Origin: an uncultured Sphingomonadaceae bacterium
Lineage (GTDB): Bacteria > Pseudomonadota > Alphaproteobacteria > Sphingomonadales > Sphingomonadaceae
DNA: 64,000 bases
Direction: 5' to 3'
Assembly (NCBI GenBank): GCA_947503245.1
Contig: CANNCV010000001.1
Location: forward strand, 1,239,501 to 1,303,500
How positions within the stretch are numbered: the first letter of the stretch is position 1; the number at the start of each line of letters is the position of its first letter. A model generated the notes under the pieces. The model saw nothing but the letters and a program-made list of their open reading frames with translations. It did not search any database and was not told the origin of the DNA. The translations under genes and the position numbers were made by a program. Shown here one piece after another: positions 27,017 through 37,287 of this stretch.

Positions 27017-28275
27017 CCAATATCACACGCCATTATGTGCTCGCTGCCGGAGGAACTGGCGGCCATATGATACCGGCCTATTCGCTGGGCAAGGAGCTTA
27101 TGCGCCGCGGTCACCGCGTTGCACTGCTAACCGATGAGCGCGGCGCAAAAATACCTGGTGCTTTTGATGAAGCACAGATCCATATTCTGCCAACAGGTCG
27201 ATTGAGCGGCAACCCGATTGCGCGGCTAAAAGGCCTGAAAAGCATCTGGACCGCGCGCAAAATGGCAAAGCAGTTGTTCACGACTTTTGAACCAACAGCG
27301 GTGATTGGATTTGGTGGATATCCGGCTTTGCCGACCTTGCTGGCCGCACATTCCATGAAAGTGCCGACGCTGGTGCATGAGCAAAATTCGGTTTTTGGTA
27401 GAGTGAACCGTCTGATGGCACGGCGTGTCAGTGCGATTGCGACAGCTTATAAAAAAATCGAAGGGCTGGACCCGAAATATAAAGATAAGACCCATCTGGT
27501 CGGCAACCCTGTGCGCGATGAGATATTGGAGCTGAGGACCAAAGATTATCCGCCTTTTCTAACCGATGGGTTGTTCCGTGTTCTGGTGACAGGCGGCAGT
27601 CAAGGTGCCCGTATATTGTCTGAGGTGGTGCCTGACGGTCTGGCCATGTTGCCTGCCTATTTGCGCCACCGGCTGCAAGTGACACAGCAATGCCGCGAAG
27701 AAGATATTGATTATGTCCGTGCACGCTATGCCGAGCATAATATCCCTGCCGAACTGGCAACCTATATTGATGATTTGCCCGATCGTCTTGGTTGGTCGCA
27801 TCTGTTTATCGGCCGATCAGGCGCATCAACAATTGCAGAGCTGACAGTTGTGGGCCGACCCGCGATTTTGATCCCGCTGCCCTTCGCCACTGATGATCAT
27901 CAGACCATCAATGCACGCGAGATGGTAAAAGCAGGGGGTGCGCGCACCATAAAGCAGCCAAAAATCACGGTGACACAGCAAACTGATCTGGAGGGCAAAG
28001 CATCAAGAGATCATGCCAAAGCCTTGAGCGAAATGGCCAAGCAATTGGCAAAACAGGTCAGGCAGATTGCCAAAGACCCTGCAGCACTCAACAATGCGGC
28101 TTTGGCTGCGCACAAATGCGGCTACCCTAATGCGACGAGTGATTTGGCAGACTTGGTAGAGAATATCGGCCCTGGGGGAATCTCTGATGCTATCCGTATG
28201 GCGCCAGCGAAGCAGCAAGGAGCAAGTGTGAAACCTGCATTGGCCAACACGCAGGAAAAGGAGCGCAATCACTAA
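27013..28275 (+). CDS. murG: UDP-GlcNAc:lipid I GlcNAc transferase MurG
   Basis: Starting at the ATG at 27013 the protein has 420 residues, longer than the typical 350-360. The GT-B motifs are [44 protein letters not shown] and the donor-site block SGASTIAEL then [11 protein letters not shown] Lys/Ala-rich C-terminal extension of about 40 residues accounts for much of the extra length. It makes lipid II at the inner membrane. It overlaps ftsW (ATGA) and murC (TAATG). Confidence 0.96.
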   Translation: MTNITRHYVLAAGGTGGHMIPAYSLGKELMRRGHRVALLTDERGAKIPGAFDEAQIHILPTGRLSGNPIARLKGLKSIWTARKMAKQLFTTFEPTAVIGFGGYPALPTLLAAHSMKVPTLVHEQNSVFGRVNRLMARRVSAIATAYKKIEGLDPKYKDKTHLVGNPVRDEILELRTKDYPPFLTDGLFRVLVTGGSQGARILSEVVPDGLAMLPAYLRHRLQVTQQCREEDIDYVRARYAEHNIPAELATYIDDLPDRLGWSHLFIGRSGASTIAELTVVGRPAILIPLPFATDDHQTINAREMVKAGGARTIKQPKITVTQQTDLEGKASRDHAKALSEMAKQLAKQVRQIAKDPAALNNAALAAHKCGYPNATSDLADLVENIGPGGISDAIRMAPAKQQGASVKPALANTQEKERNH

Positions 28276-29693
28276 TGCGCGGTGTTGGAACAGATATTGG
28301 AATTATCCACTTTGTCGGCATTGGCGGTATCGGTATGTCCGGCATTGCCGAGGTAATGCACAATCTGGGTTATCAGGTGCAGGGTAGCGATCTGTCTGAT
28401 GGGCCAGTGGTTCAAAGGCTTAAGTCCAAAGGCATTGCGATCTTCCAAGACCATAGCCCGGAAAATGTCGCTGAAGTTGCGGTGCTGGTGACCTCCACGG
28501 CGATCAGGCGGACAAACCCTGAAGTGGCTTATGCCCTGCAGAACCGCATTCCGGTTGTGCGCCGGGCAGAAATGCTGGCCGAGCTGATGCGCCTGAAATC
28601 GACAGTGGCTATTGCTGGCACGCATGGCAAGACCACCACCACATCAATGGTTGCGGCGATGCTGGATGCGGGTGGTATTGACCCCACGGTTATCAATGGC
28701 GGCATTATCAATAATTATGGCTCCAATGCGCGGCTGGGCACCAGTGAATGGATGGTTGTTGAAGCTGATGAGAGCGATGGCAGTTTCTTGCGGCTGGATG
28801 GCACTTTGGCGGTCGTTACCAATATCGACCCTGAGCATTTGGATCATTATGGCAGTTTTGAAAAAGTCAAAAATGCCTTTGTCGAATTTATTGAGAATGT
28901 GCCTTTTTATGGGGCAGCCATGATGTGCCTCGATCATCCTGAAGTGCAGGCATTGTTGCCGCGCATCAAGGACCGCAGGATCGTTACCTATGGATTTAGC
29001 GCGCAGGCGGATGTGCGCGGCCATAACGTTACGCCAGTGCCGGGCGGGAATGTTTTCGATGTTGCTGTGCGTGACCGTGATGGCGATGTCCGCCAGATAG
29101 AGGGCATAGAATTGCCGATGCCGGGCAAGCATAATGTCCAAAATGCTCTGGCTGCCGTGGCTGTTGGTCTGCAAATGGGCCTTAGCGATACGCAGGTGCA
29201 ATCCGGTTTTGCCAAATTTGGCGGCGTGAAAAGGCGCTTCACCAAAGTTGGCGCGGTAAATATATCTGATCGCGAAGTGCCGGTGATTGATGATTATGGC
29301 CATCATCCCGTAGAAATCCGCGCAGTATTGGCCGCTGCACGCGAGGGTGTGGAAGGCCGGATTTTCGCCGTCATGCAGCCACACCGCTATACGCGCCTCA
29401 ATGAGCTTATGGACGAGTTCCAACAGGCATTTAACGATGCTGATAGCGTCTATATCACCCCGGTTTTTGCTGCCGGAGAAGACCCGATAGATGGCGTAGA
29501 TAGTTTGGCCTTGGTCAATGGTCTGCGTCAGCGCGGTCACCGCGAAGCCAATATAGTCGCCAATGCCGATGATTTGGCAACGGCGCTGGCTGAGCAAATT
29601 CAAGCAGGCGATATGATTGTCTGCTTGGGCGCGGGTGACATCACCAAATGGGCAGCAGGCTTGGCCGAAGCTGTTCAGGAAGTGATGAAATAA
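28275..29693 (+). CDS. murC: UDP-MurNAc:L-alanine ligase MurC
   Basis: The 472-residue enzyme opens with [16 protein letters not shown], the UDP-MurNAc-binding Gly-rich loop. It continues with the ATP loop [36 protein letters not shown], and the C-terminal [10 protein letters not shown] and FQPHRYTR-like MQPHRYTRL. It adds the first amino acid of the stem peptide. Neighbours overlap by one base on both sides (TAATG). Confidence 0.97.
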   Translation: MRGVGTDIGIIHFVGIGGIGMSGIAEVMHNLGYQVQGSDLSDGPVVQRLKSKGIAIFQDHSPENVAEVAVLVTSTAIRRTNPEVAYALQNRIPVVRRAEMLAELMRLKSTVAIAGTHGKTTTTSMVAAMLDAGGIDPTVINGGIINNYGSNARLGTSEWMVVEADESDGSFLRLDGTLAVVTNIDPEHLDHYGSFEKVKNAFVEFIENVPFYGAAMMCLDHPEVQALLPRIKDRRIVTYGFSAQADVRGHNVTPVPGGNVFDVAVRDRDGDVRQIEGIELPMPGKHNVQNALAAVAVGLQMGLSDTQVQSGFAKFGGVKRRFTKVGAVNISDREVPVIDDYGHHPVEIRAVLAAAREGVEGRIFAVMQPHRYTRLNELMDEFQQAFNDADSVYITPVFAAGEDPIDGVDSLALVNGLRQRGHREANIVANADDLATALAEQIQAGDMIVCLGAGDITKWAAGLAEAVQEVMK

Positions 29694-30589
29694 TGGCCGC
29701 GCTTACCCTTCCTGTTGTAAGAGGCAAGCTAAAGCAAAATGCGCCTTTGGCCCCGCTCGTCTGGTTCAAGTCTGGCGGACCGGCTGACCTGTTGTTTGAA
29801 CCAGCAGATATCGCCGATTTGCAGGATTTTTTGCGGCAGATAGATACCGATATGCCGGTTTGGCCTTTGGGGCTTGGCTCTAACCTTATCGTGCGTGATG
29901 GCGGTGTGCGCGGTGTGACTGTGCGGCTGGGCAAGGCCTTTGCCACTGTAACGCAGGATGATGACGGCCATATGGTGTGTGGCGGCGGCGCTTCGGGCAT
30001 ATTGGTGTCCTCAAAAGCGCGTGATGCTTATCAGGCCGGTTTAGAATTTTTGCGTGGTATTCCCGGCACTGTTGGCGGTTTTGTGCGCATGAATGGCGGC
30101 GCCTATGGCCGTGAAGTGGCTGACATACTGGTCTCTTGCGATGTCGTGCTGCGCGATGGTTCGCTGGTGACATTGCCGGTTGATGCACTCAACTATAGCT
30201 ATCGCCACAGCGCTTTGCCAGACGGGGCGATTGTGGTCAGTGCGCGCTTTCACGGTACGCTAGGCGACAAAGAGGCGATACAGGCAGAGATGGACCGTAT
30301 TGCCGACGCGCGTGAATCCTCACAACCTTTGCGCAGCAAAACCGGTGGATCGACTTTCAAAAACCCTTATGGGCATAAGGCATGGGCGCTGGTCGACGCG
30401 GCTGGTTGTCGCGGTTTCCAGATAGGTGGCGCGCAAGTGAGTGAGAAACATACAAATTTCATGATCAATACTGGCGATGCCAGCAGCGCCGATATTGAGG
30501 CACTGGGCGAAGAAGTGCGCAAGCGGGTAAAGGCGCAATCGGGCGTTGAACTGCAATGGGAAATTCAACGCGTGGGAGAAGCAGCATGA
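29693..30589 (+). CDS. murB: UDP-N-acetylenolpyruvoylglucosamine reductase MurB
   Basis: The ATG at 29693 overlaps the murC stop and gives 298 residues; the frame extends 15 codons upstream inside murC but without support. FAD-binding motifs are KSGGPADLLFEP, GLGSNLIVRDGGVRGV and GIPGTVGGFVRMNGGAYG. The catalytic Ser lies in KTGGSTFKNP, and AGCRGFQIGGAQVSEKHTNF is the C-terminal signature of type II MurB, which lacks the type I insertion. It reduces the enolpyruvyl group to lactyl using NADPH. Confidence 0.97.
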   Translation: MAALTLPVVRGKLKQNAPLAPLVWFKSGGPADLLFEPADIADLQDFLRQIDTDMPVWPLGLGSNLIVRDGGVRGVTVRLGKAFATVTQDDDGHMVCGGGASGILVSSKARDAYQAGLEFLRGIPGTVGGFVRMNGGAYGREVADILVSCDVVLRDGSLVTLPVDALNYSYRHSALPDGAIVVSARFHGTLGDKEAIQAEMDRIADARESSQPLRSKTGGSTFKNPYGHKAWALVDAAGCRGFQIGGAQVSEKHTNFMINTGDASSADIEALGEEVRKRVKAQSGVELQWEIQRVGEAA

Positions 30590-31509
30590 CCCTTGCCAAA
30601 CTTCATATTGCGGTGTTGATGGGCGGCTGGTCGGCGGAACGCGACGTGTCTTTGATGAGCGGCGAGGGCATTGCCAAAGCGCTTGAAAGCCGCGGGCATA
30701 AGGTCAGCCGGATTGATATGGATCGCAATGTGGCGGCTGTTCTGACCGAATTACGCCCTGATATTGTATTTAACGCACTGCACGGCACACCGGGTGAAGA
30801 TGGCCGCGTTCAGGGCATGCTTGATCTGATGCAAATCCCTTACACGCATAGCGGCATGGCGACATCGGTCATTGCGATTGACAAAGAGCTTACCAAAAAC
30901 GCGCTGGTTCCGCACGGCATCCCAATGCCAAAGGGCCAGATTGTCCGCAGTGAAACCCTTTACGCATCTGACCCGATGCCGCGCCCTTATGTGCTGAAAC
31001 CCGTCAATGAAGGGTCTTCCGTTGGTGTGGCCATCGTCCATGATGACAGCAATTATGGCAACCCGATTGCGCGTGACGCCGTGGGGCCTTGGCAGGAATT
31101 TGATGAATTGCTGGCCGAACCCTTTATCAAAGGCCGCGAGCTGACCACAGCGGTTATCGGCGATCAGGCACTGACCGTTACCGAATTGCGCGCAAAGTCA
31201 GGCTTTTATGATTATGAAGCCAAATATACGGATGGCCTTACAGAGCATATCTGCCCGGCCGATATTCCGCAGGATGTGCATGATCTGTGCATGAAATATG
31301 CGCTTGAGGCGCACAAACTGCTTGGTTGTAAGGGCGTGTCTCGTACGGATTTCCGATGGGATGACAGCATGGGAACAGCCGGGCTGTTTGCGCTGGAAAC
31401 CAACACGCAGCCGGGCATGACACCGCTCAGCCTTGTTCCTGAACAGGCGGCGGCAACCGGTATGGATTATGCGACATTGGTCGAGAAAATAGTGGAGGCG
31501 GCATTATGA
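30586..31509 (+). CDS. ddl: D-alanine--D-alanine ligase
   Basis: The ATG at 30586 gives 307 residues, the DdlB size. ATP-grasp landmarks are MGGWSAERDVSLMSG, ALHGTPGEDGRVQG, PYTHSGMATSVIAIDK, KPVNEGSSVGVAI, GVSRTDFRWD and ETNTQPGMTPLSL. It supplies D-Ala-D-Ala to MurF. GMTPLSL is a subgroup variant of the common GMT.HSL. It overlaps murB and ftsQ by ATGA. Confidence 0.97.
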   Translation: MTLAKLHIAVLMGGWSAERDVSLMSGEGIAKALESRGHKVSRIDMDRNVAAVLTELRPDIVFNALHGTPGEDGRVQGMLDLMQIPYTHSGMATSVIAIDKELTKNALVPHGIPMPKGQIVRSETLYASDPMPRPYVLKPVNEGSSVGVAIVHDDSNYGNPIARDAVGPWQEFDELLAEPFIKGRELTTAVIGDQALTVTELRAKSGFYDYEAKYTDGLTEHICPADIPQDVHDLCMKYALEAHKLLGCKGVSRTDFRWDDSMGTAGLFALETNTQPGMTPLSLVPEQAAATGMDYATLVEKIVEAAL

Positions 31510-32426
31510 GTAGCACCAAGATAAAACGCGGCAAGCAAGCATCTCCGCGCCGTAAGCCTACCAAGCGACGGACGATCAAGAAGACGAGTATTTTTGATCG
31601 TATGCTGGCGGTTCTGCCTTTCACGCAGGAGCAGATAAGACGGGCCATGACAATCGCCATTCTGGGTGTGGTCGGGCTGGGTGTCTATAGCGTTGCCTCA
31701 ATCACTGGTATGACCGACAAAGCCTATGCGAAATATGCCGAAACCGCTGCTAATGCGGGGTTTGAAGTGCGTCAGATAGAGGTGCGCGGCCTTGAGAATG
31801 TCAATGAGCTGAAAGTATATGAAATCGTGCTGGCGGAGAAAGACCGCTCTATGCCATTGGTTGATCTTAAAGCTTTACGCAATGAATTGGTGCAGTTTGG
31901 CTGGATTGCCGACGCCAGAATTTCGCGGCAACTGCCCGACCGTTTGATCGTCGATATTGTTGAACATAACCCTCATGCTTTGTGGCAAAATGGCGATACA
32001 CTGGCGTTGATCGACAAAGAGGGCAGGGTGCTCGAAAAACTGTCCAAGGGGCACGGTTTCGATCTTCCCCTAATTCGCGGGGAATATGCCAATGAAAATA
32101 TTGCCGCGCTGGACGCGATAATGGGGGAGGCACCTGCACTCACTGCCTTGGTTGAAGAGGCGGAATGGGTTGGTCGCCGCCGCTGGGATGTAACATTTGA
32201 TAGCGGTGAGAAACTTGCCTTGCCGGAAGGTGCGGATGCTGCAAAAGCAGCCTATGTGAATTTTGCGCGGATGGAAGGCGTTAACCGCTTGCTGGGCAAA
32301 GGGGTCACTTTCTTTGATCTTCGCGACCCTGAAAAGGGGTATTTTCGTCTGCCACGCGCTCAACAAGACAATGATAAAGGTGGTGCGGGTGATACTGCAC
32401 AGTCCGGGAAAGAGGGGGCACAATGA
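31506..32426 (+). CDS. ftsQ: Cell division protein FtsQ
   Basis: The 306-residue protein has a long basic N-terminus (KRGKQASPRRKPTKRR), one membrane helix (about 50-72), a POTRA domain (about 88-157, opening FEVRQIEVRGLENV) and the FtsQ beta domain. The last 20 or so residues are Gly/Gln-rich and probably disordered. FtsQ holds FtsL and FtsB in the divisome. It overlaps ddl and ftsA by ATGA. Confidence 0.93.
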   Translation: MSSTKIKRGKQASPRRKPTKRRTIKKTSIFDRMLAVLPFTQEQIRRAMTIAILGVVGLGVYSVASITGMTDKAYAKYAETAANAGFEVRQIEVRGLENVNELKVYEIVLAEKDRSMPLVDLKALRNELVQFGWIADARISRQLPDRLIVDIVEHNPHALWQNGDTLALIDKEGRVLEKLSKGHGFDLPLIRGEYANENIAALDAIMGEAPALTALVEEAEWVGRRRWDVTFDSGEKLALPEGADAAKAAYVNFARMEGVNRLLGKGVTFFDLRDPEKGYFRLPRAQQDNDKGGAGDTAQSGKEGAQ

Positions 32427-33697
32427 CTGCATCAACCATCAGCAAAGTTTATACAGCGCTTGATATTGGTTCTTCAAAAGTAAGTGCGCTTATTGCTGGG
32501 CGGACCGAAGAAGGCAATTTGCTGGCGCTCGGTACGGGCCAGCATGTCAGCGCCGGCGTTAAACAGGGCCATGTTATTGATAAGAACCGCACAGAACATG
32601 CTGTGCGCAGCGCTATTGAGCAAGCGGAGAGAATGGCCGGTGTAAGTATCGACCAAGTCTGGGTCGGCTGCACCGCTGGCGGGCTGTCGAGCCATATTAC
32701 CTCGGTCGAGACGGAGCTAAATGGTGGACGGATTGAGCAGGATGATGTTGATTATCTGCTGAGCCATGGCCGCGATGCCATTGACCCTGATGGCCGCTTG
32801 GTTTTGCACGCAGAGCCTGCGCTCTACACACTTGATGGACAGGCCGGTGTCAAGCACCCGCTGGGTCTTCATGCTGACCGTTTGGGGGTTGATATTCATG
32901 TCGTGCTTGCTGATGGCGCGCCGGTTCGCAACATTGATCAATGCGTAAGAGCGGCACATCTTGATGTGCGCTCCGTAGTCGCGGCACCCATTGCGACAGG
33001 CCTTGCTTGCTTGAATGAAGAAGAGCGCGAACTGGGCGTAGCATTGGTCGAAATGGGTGCGATGGTCACCAATATCTCGCTTTATATGCACGGCATGTTG
33101 GTCGGTCTCCACAGCATCCAATTTGGCGCGTCCGATATTACCGATGCCATTGCATCGTCTTTCGGTATTCGCTGGCATGAAGCTGAGCGATTAAAATGCT
33201 TTTATGGTTCGGCCATATCCAGCCCTGCCGATCATCGCGAGATGATACCGGTACGCCGCAATGGAGATAGCGACCCGAATATCACACAAAATGAAGCTGA
33301 TGAGCGTATAGCCCGTGCTGATCTGGTCAGTGTGATTGTTCAGCAAATGGATTATCTGCTGGGAGAGGTGTCTCGCTCGCTCAAGCAACTCGGTTTTACA
33401 GGGCCGCGCGGCAAGATGGTTGTGCTTGCAGGTGGCGGCGCTGAATTAAAAGGCGTGGCAGACTATGCGCAAAGCGTGTTTGGCCAGTCAGTGCGCATTG
33501 GCCGCCCTAAGCGTTTGGAAGGGTTGCCAGAAGCGCATAGTGGACCAGCCTTTGCAACATTGGCGGGCCTGGTACGATATGCCGATAGCGACCCGAAGGA
33601 TATACGCCAATTGGCGCTTAATACGCAGACTGTTCATAGCTATTCAGGGTCTGCAATAATTAAGCGGTTATGGCGTGCTATGCGGGAAAATTATTGA
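32423..33697 (+). CDS. ftsA: Cell division protein FtsA
   Basis: The 424-residue actin-like protein starts with the phosphate-1 loop ALDIGSSKVSALIAG. It carries the SHMA/1C subdomain insertion and the GAMVTNISLYMHG and VVLAGGGAELKGV nucleotide motifs. The C-terminal IIKRLWRAMRENY is an amphipathic membrane-targeting helix. FtsA tethers FtsZ to the membrane. It ends the overlapping series; a 164-bp spacer with its own signals precedes ftsZ. Confidence 0.97.
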   Translation: MTASTISKVYTALDIGSSKVSALIAGRTEEGNLLALGTGQHVSAGVKQGHVIDKNRTEHAVRSAIEQAERMAGVSIDQVWVGCTAGGLSSHITSVETELNGGRIEQDDVDYLLSHGRDAIDPDGRLVLHAEPALYTLDGQAGVKHPLGLHADRLGVDIHVVLADGAPVRNIDQCVRAAHLDVRSVVAAPIATGLACLNEEERELGVALVEMGAMVTNISLYMHGMLVGLHSIQFGASDITDAIASSFGIRWHEAERLKCFYGSAISSPADHREMIPVRRNGDSDPNITQNEADERIARADLVSVIVQQMDYLLGEVSRSLKQLGFTGPRGKMVVLAGGGAELKGVADYAQSVFGQSVRIGRPKRLEGLPEAHSGPAFATLAGLVRYADSDPKDIRQLALNTQTVHSYSGSAIIKRLWRAMRENY

Positions 33698-33800
33698 CGA
33701 TAAGGCCAGACTAAACAATGACCATCATAAGCGGCGATAAATATGGTAAATATGTTGCTAACAGCAAAACATAAAAAATCGCTCTAAAAGGTGAAAATTT

Positions 33801-33840
33801 TTGCGCACAGTGTATTAGTAATTTTGAATACTGTGCAAAA
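33801..33840 (+). promoter_or_regulatory. Imperfect inverted repeat in the ftsZ leader
   Basis: GCACAGT (33805-33811) pairs with ACTGTGC (33830-33836), and the flanks TTTTGC and GCAAAA, and ATT and AAT, extend the symmetry with two-base bulges. It lies 20-60 bases before the ftsZ start, which has its own GAGGAG. It could be an operator dyad or an mRNA hairpin setting FtsZ levels. No regulator can be named. Confidence 0.4.
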
Positions 33841-33861
33841 GGCAAGTGAGGAGTACAGGAT

Positions 33862-35379
33862 ATGAGTATCGATATTGGACCACCGGCCAGTGATGAACTG
33901 CGGCCGCGTATTGCCGTTATCGGTGTAGGTGGCGCTGGCGGTAATGCCGTTGCCAACATGATTAATGCAAATGTTGAAGGTGTAGATTTCATTATCGCGA
34001 ACACCGATGCTCAGGCATTGAACAGTTCTGCGGCGGATCAGCGCATTCAGCTTGGCCCTGAAATTACACAGGGCCTTGGTGCTGGTTCACGTCCTGAAGT
34101 TGGCCGTGCAGCGGCTGAAGAAACCATCAGCGAAGTCGAGAAAGTCCTTGAAGGCGCGCATATGTGTTTCATTGCAGCTGGCATGGGCGGCGGAACAGGC
34201 ACTGGTGCAGCCCCGGTAATAGCCAAGATCGCCAGAGACAAAGGCATATTGACGGTTGGTGTTGTTACCAAGCCATTCACCTTTGAAGGCACACGCCGGA
34301 TGCGTGCGGCTGAGGCTGGCATTGATGAATTGCAGGATAATGTCGATACATTGATCGTCATTCCGAACCAGAATTTGTTCCTGATCGCTAATGCCGACAC
34401 CACATTCAAAGAAGCATTCACGCTTGCTGATGAAGTGTTGCAACAAGGTGTGCGTTCAATAACCGATCTTATGGTGATGCCAGGTCTTATCAATCTGGAT
34501 TTTGCCGATGTTCGTTCGGTTATGCATGAAATGGGCAAAGCCATGATGGGCACAGGTGAAGCGGGCGGTGACAATCGTGCGCTTGAGGCTGCGGAAAAAG
34601 CTATTGCCAATCCACTGCTGGATGGTGTTTCCATGCAAGGTGCGAAGGGCGTGATTATTTCCATCACTGGCGGCGAAGATATGCGCCTGATGGAAGTGGA
34701 TGAAGCAGCCAATCACATTCGTGAGCTGGTTGACCCTGATGCTAATATCATTTGGGGCTCAGCTTTTAACAATGACCTTGATGGCAAAATCCGTGTTTCC
34801 GTAGTGGCGACCGGTATTGACGCGGATGGTTCTGCGCAAAGCGATAATAGCCGCGCATTCTATTCATTCTCCAACAAGGGCAAAGCCGGACAAAACCCGG
34901 CCGCTGTTCAAACAACGGCTGCGCCGGTCGCAGCAAAGCACGAAGAGCCAGAGCCAGAGCCAGTCGTTGACACTGCGTCACCAGTGGAAGAGGCTGTTGT
35001 AGAAGAGACGGTACAGGATGACATCCCCGCTGAAATCAATGCTTTGATGGGCGATCAAGCGAATGGTGAAGATGACGCTGATGTTATGGATTTGTCTGAA
35101 CCGCTTGATGATGCTGATGAACTGACATTGGATGCAGGTGTTGAAGACGTTGACGATGCTGATAGCGCATCAATCGCGCAAGGCGATGCGACTGATGACG
35201 CAGCAGATGGCAAGGGCGGAGCACCGCGTATAGCCTCTGGTGGCGGTACATTGTTTGAACGCATGGCCAATTTGTCGCGCAGCGAAAATGCTGCGGCAGA
35301 TGGCGATGACAGCGATGGTGATGATGAAGGCGGGGGCCTTAACATTCCTCGTTTTCTAAACCGTCAAAACAACCAATAG
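33862..35379 (+). CDS. ftsZ: Cell division GTPase FtsZ
   Basis: The 505-residue protein has the tubulin-type G-box [26 protein letters not shown] at the N-terminus and the T7 loop [11 protein letters not shown] that completes the GTPase site. The core ends near residue 320. A long Ala/Asp/Glu-rich linker of about 170 residues follows, then the C-terminal binding peptide [10 protein letters not shown] used by FtsA and other tethers. A GAGGAG lies about 8 bases upstream of the ATG. It has its own 164-bp leader after ftsA, so separate control is likely. Confidence 0.98.
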   Translation: MSIDIGPPASDELRPRIAVIGVGGAGGNAVANMINANVEGVDFIIANTDAQALNSSAADQRIQLGPEITQGLGAGSRPEVGRAAAEETISEVEKVLEGAHMCFIAAGMGGGTGTGAAPVIAKIARDKGILTVGVVTKPFTFEGTRRMRAAEAGIDELQDNVDTLIVIPNQNLFLIANADTTFKEAFTLADEVLQQGVRSITDLMVMPGLINLDFADVRSVMHEMGKAMMGTGEAGGDNRALEAAEKAIANPLLDGVSMQGAKGVIISITGGEDMRLMEVDEAANHIRELVDPDANIIWGSAFNNDLDGKIRVSVVATGIDADGSAQSDNSRAFYSFSNKGKAGQNPAAVQTTAAPVAAKHEEPEPEPVVDTASPVEEAVVEETVQDDIPAEINALMGDQANGEDDADVMDLSEPLDDADELTLDAGVEDVDDADSASIAQGDATDDAADGKGGAPRIASGGGTLFERMANLSRSENAAADGDDSDGDDEGGGLNIPRFLNRQNNQ

Positions 35380-35385
35380 CTATTT

Positions 35386-35411
35386 CTCCGGGTGATTGCG
35401 ATCACCCGGAG
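35386..35411 (+). terminator. Perfect stem-loop directly after ftsZ
   Basis: CTCCGGGTGAT (35386-35396) and ATCACCCGGAG (35401-35411) form an 11-bp perfect stem with a TGCG loop, seven bases after the ftsZ stop. No T-run follows on either strand, so it may protect the 3' end or act with Rho rather than be a canonical intrinsic terminator. Confidence 0.55.
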
Positions 35412-35499
35412 CAGCTTTGCCGCACCATATACTCGCTGCACCCCAAGCGGCTTTTATGTTCGGTGTTTTTTAAATAGCGTGCTAATATTAAGAGCCATT

Positions 35500-37257
35500 A
35501 TGCGAACTGCACGTTTCACACTTCTTCAAAAGCCCCTTTTCTGGGGAGCATTGACTGCTTTGCTTCTGATGCCCGGAGCAGTGCTGGCGCAACCTGATCA
35601 AAGTGGCGGTGCCAACGCTGGCTCAGCACAGGCGCCGCGCGGCGCACAAAAGCTGCAAAGCGCGCTAAAACGGCTGGCCCGCAACTCAAAAGATCTTTCC
35701 GCACTTATTGATGCTGGTAATGCAGCTATGCAAATGGGTGACCCCGTAGCTTCGCTCGGCTTTTTCGCCAGGGCAGACATCATTGCGCCGCGTAACCCAT
35801 TGGTAAAGGCAGGTTTGGGCTCGGCATTGCTTGGCAATGAAAACCCTTATGAAGCTTTGCTTATGTTCAATCAGGCTATTGAATTGGGCGCAAGCAGAGA
35901 GAAAATAGCGCTGGACCGCGGCCTTGCTTACGACCTTGTGGGCAAGCAGGATTTTGCTCAGGACGATTATCGCTTCCTATTATCGCGCAATGGCAATAAT
36001 CCGGAAGCAATACGGCGATTTGCCCTCTCGCTGGGTATAGCAGGCAAAAAGACAGAGGCAGAATCTCTCCTGACGTCTTTGCTTTATGCGAATGACCGTG
36101 CTGCGTGGCGGATACGCGCCTTTGTGCTGGCCATTAACGAGGATATTGATGGGGCCTTGGCAATAACCCGTGGTTCCCTGCAACCGCGAACGGCCCGCGC
36201 GATTGAACCGTTTTTCCGCTATATGCCGAAGCTGACGCCAAGTCAGCAAGCCGCCGCTGCGCATTTTGGGCACTTTCCGCAAGAGGCAAATATTGGCCGC
36301 GACAATCCTCGTAACGGGGACTATGCCGCGCTCGATCCATCGCGCACACCTGATCGTATTCTGGGCACCCGTGCCGATGCCGGGCTTATTCCTGCTGGTG
36401 AACCATTGGGCGGCAATGCCAGCGAAGCGCGGGCTGCCAAGCCAAAACCAAGCCGCAAGCCGCGGCGTCGCCCCGGGCGCAAAATTAGTGATCCAGACAA
36501 AATCAACGCAATAGTGAATGCGGAAGAACCGCCAAAACCTGCTCCAGAAACTGTTGGGCCGGCTTTCGCCAGCTTGGCTGATGAGCCTGCGACGCCTTTC
36601 GACCTTGCTGATGCAAGTGCGAGAGCGGATAATAGTGCTAACAGCATCAGCGGCACATCGGATAATGCTCAGCCCGCCGCCAGAGCTACCGCCACCGCCA
36701 CCGCCGCACAGAATACAGCCACTGCGAAAGCAGCAGCGCCAGAGCCTGCGCCTGTACAAGCGGCTAGCGCATCTTCAGCTGTTGCAGCCTTGGCACCAAA
36801 TCCAGCACCGGCTTCAGAATCAACCGCTGCACCACGCAAGCCCGCTTTTGCCGAATTGATGCGGTCTATTGCTGTGCCTGAAGAAGAAATCACCCCTGAT
36901 GATCAGGCAGTCGACATTACGGCGATTACTCCTGCCAAGGCAAAGCCCAAACCAAAGCCGAAACCTAAAGAGCCACCAAAGCCAAAGCATCCGAGCCGTA
37001 TCTGGGTTCAGGTGGCTGGTGGGGCAGATACAAATGCGCTGAAATTTGAGTGGCGACGCTTGGTCAAAAAAGCACCAGATAGCTTCAAAGGCCTGAAAGG
37101 GTGGACAACTCCGCTCAACAAGACAAACCGTGTCCTTGCAGGGCCTTTTGAAAGCAAAAAAGCGGCGCAAAATTTCGTCAACAAATTGGCGAAAAATGAT
37201 ATCTCAGCCTTCACCTTTACCAGTGCAGAAGGCCAAGTGATAAACAAACTGAATTAA
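35500..37257 (+). CDS. Exported TPR and SPOR-domain protein
   Basis: The ATG at 35500 gives 585 residues with a signal peptide ending at VLAQP (about residue 31); an upstream GTG/ATG region in frame adds no homologous sequence. TPR-like helices span about 40-230. A low-complexity Ala/Pro/Lys-rich region runs to about 500. The last 80 residues form a SPOR domain (IWVQVAGGADT, then NRVLAGPFESKKAAQNF). SPOR domains bind denuded septal peptidoglycan, so a role at the division site fits its place right after ftsZ. The enzymatic activity, if any, is unknown. Confidence 0.85.
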   Translation: MRTARFTLLQKPLFWGALTALLLMPGAVLAQPDQSGGANAGSAQAPRGAQKLQSALKRLARNSKDLSALIDAGNAAMQMGDPVASLGFFARADIIAPRNPLVKAGLGSALLGNENPYEALLMFNQAIELGASREKIALDRGLAYDLVGKQDFAQDDYRFLLSRNGNNPEAIRRFALSLGIAGKKTEAESLLTSLLYANDRAAWRIRAFVLAINEDIDGALAITRGSLQPRTARAIEPFFRYMPKLTPSQQAAAAHFGHFPQEANIGRDNPRNGDYAALDPSRTPDRILGTRADAGLIPAGEPLGGNASEARAAKPKPSRKPRRRPGRKISDPDKINAIVNAEEPPKPAPETVGPAFASLADEPATPFDLADASARADNSANSISGTSDNAQPAARATATATAAQNTATAKAAAPEPAPVQAASASSAVAALAPNPAPASESTAAPRKPAFAELMRSIAVPEEEITPDDQAVDITAITPAKAKPKPKPKPKEPPKPKHPSRIWVQVAGGADTNALKFEWRRLVKKAPDSFKGLKGWTTPLNKTNRVLAGPFESKKAAQNFVNKLAKNDISAFTFTSAEGQVINKLN

Positions 37258-37287
37258 TATGCGCAAAGGTGCATGCAGTCCGAGTGA

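Noticed and set aside
28644-29603. Minus-strand 319-codon ORF inside murC
   Set aside because: MurC motifs cover the whole span on the other strand; the antisense product shows no recognisable pattern.
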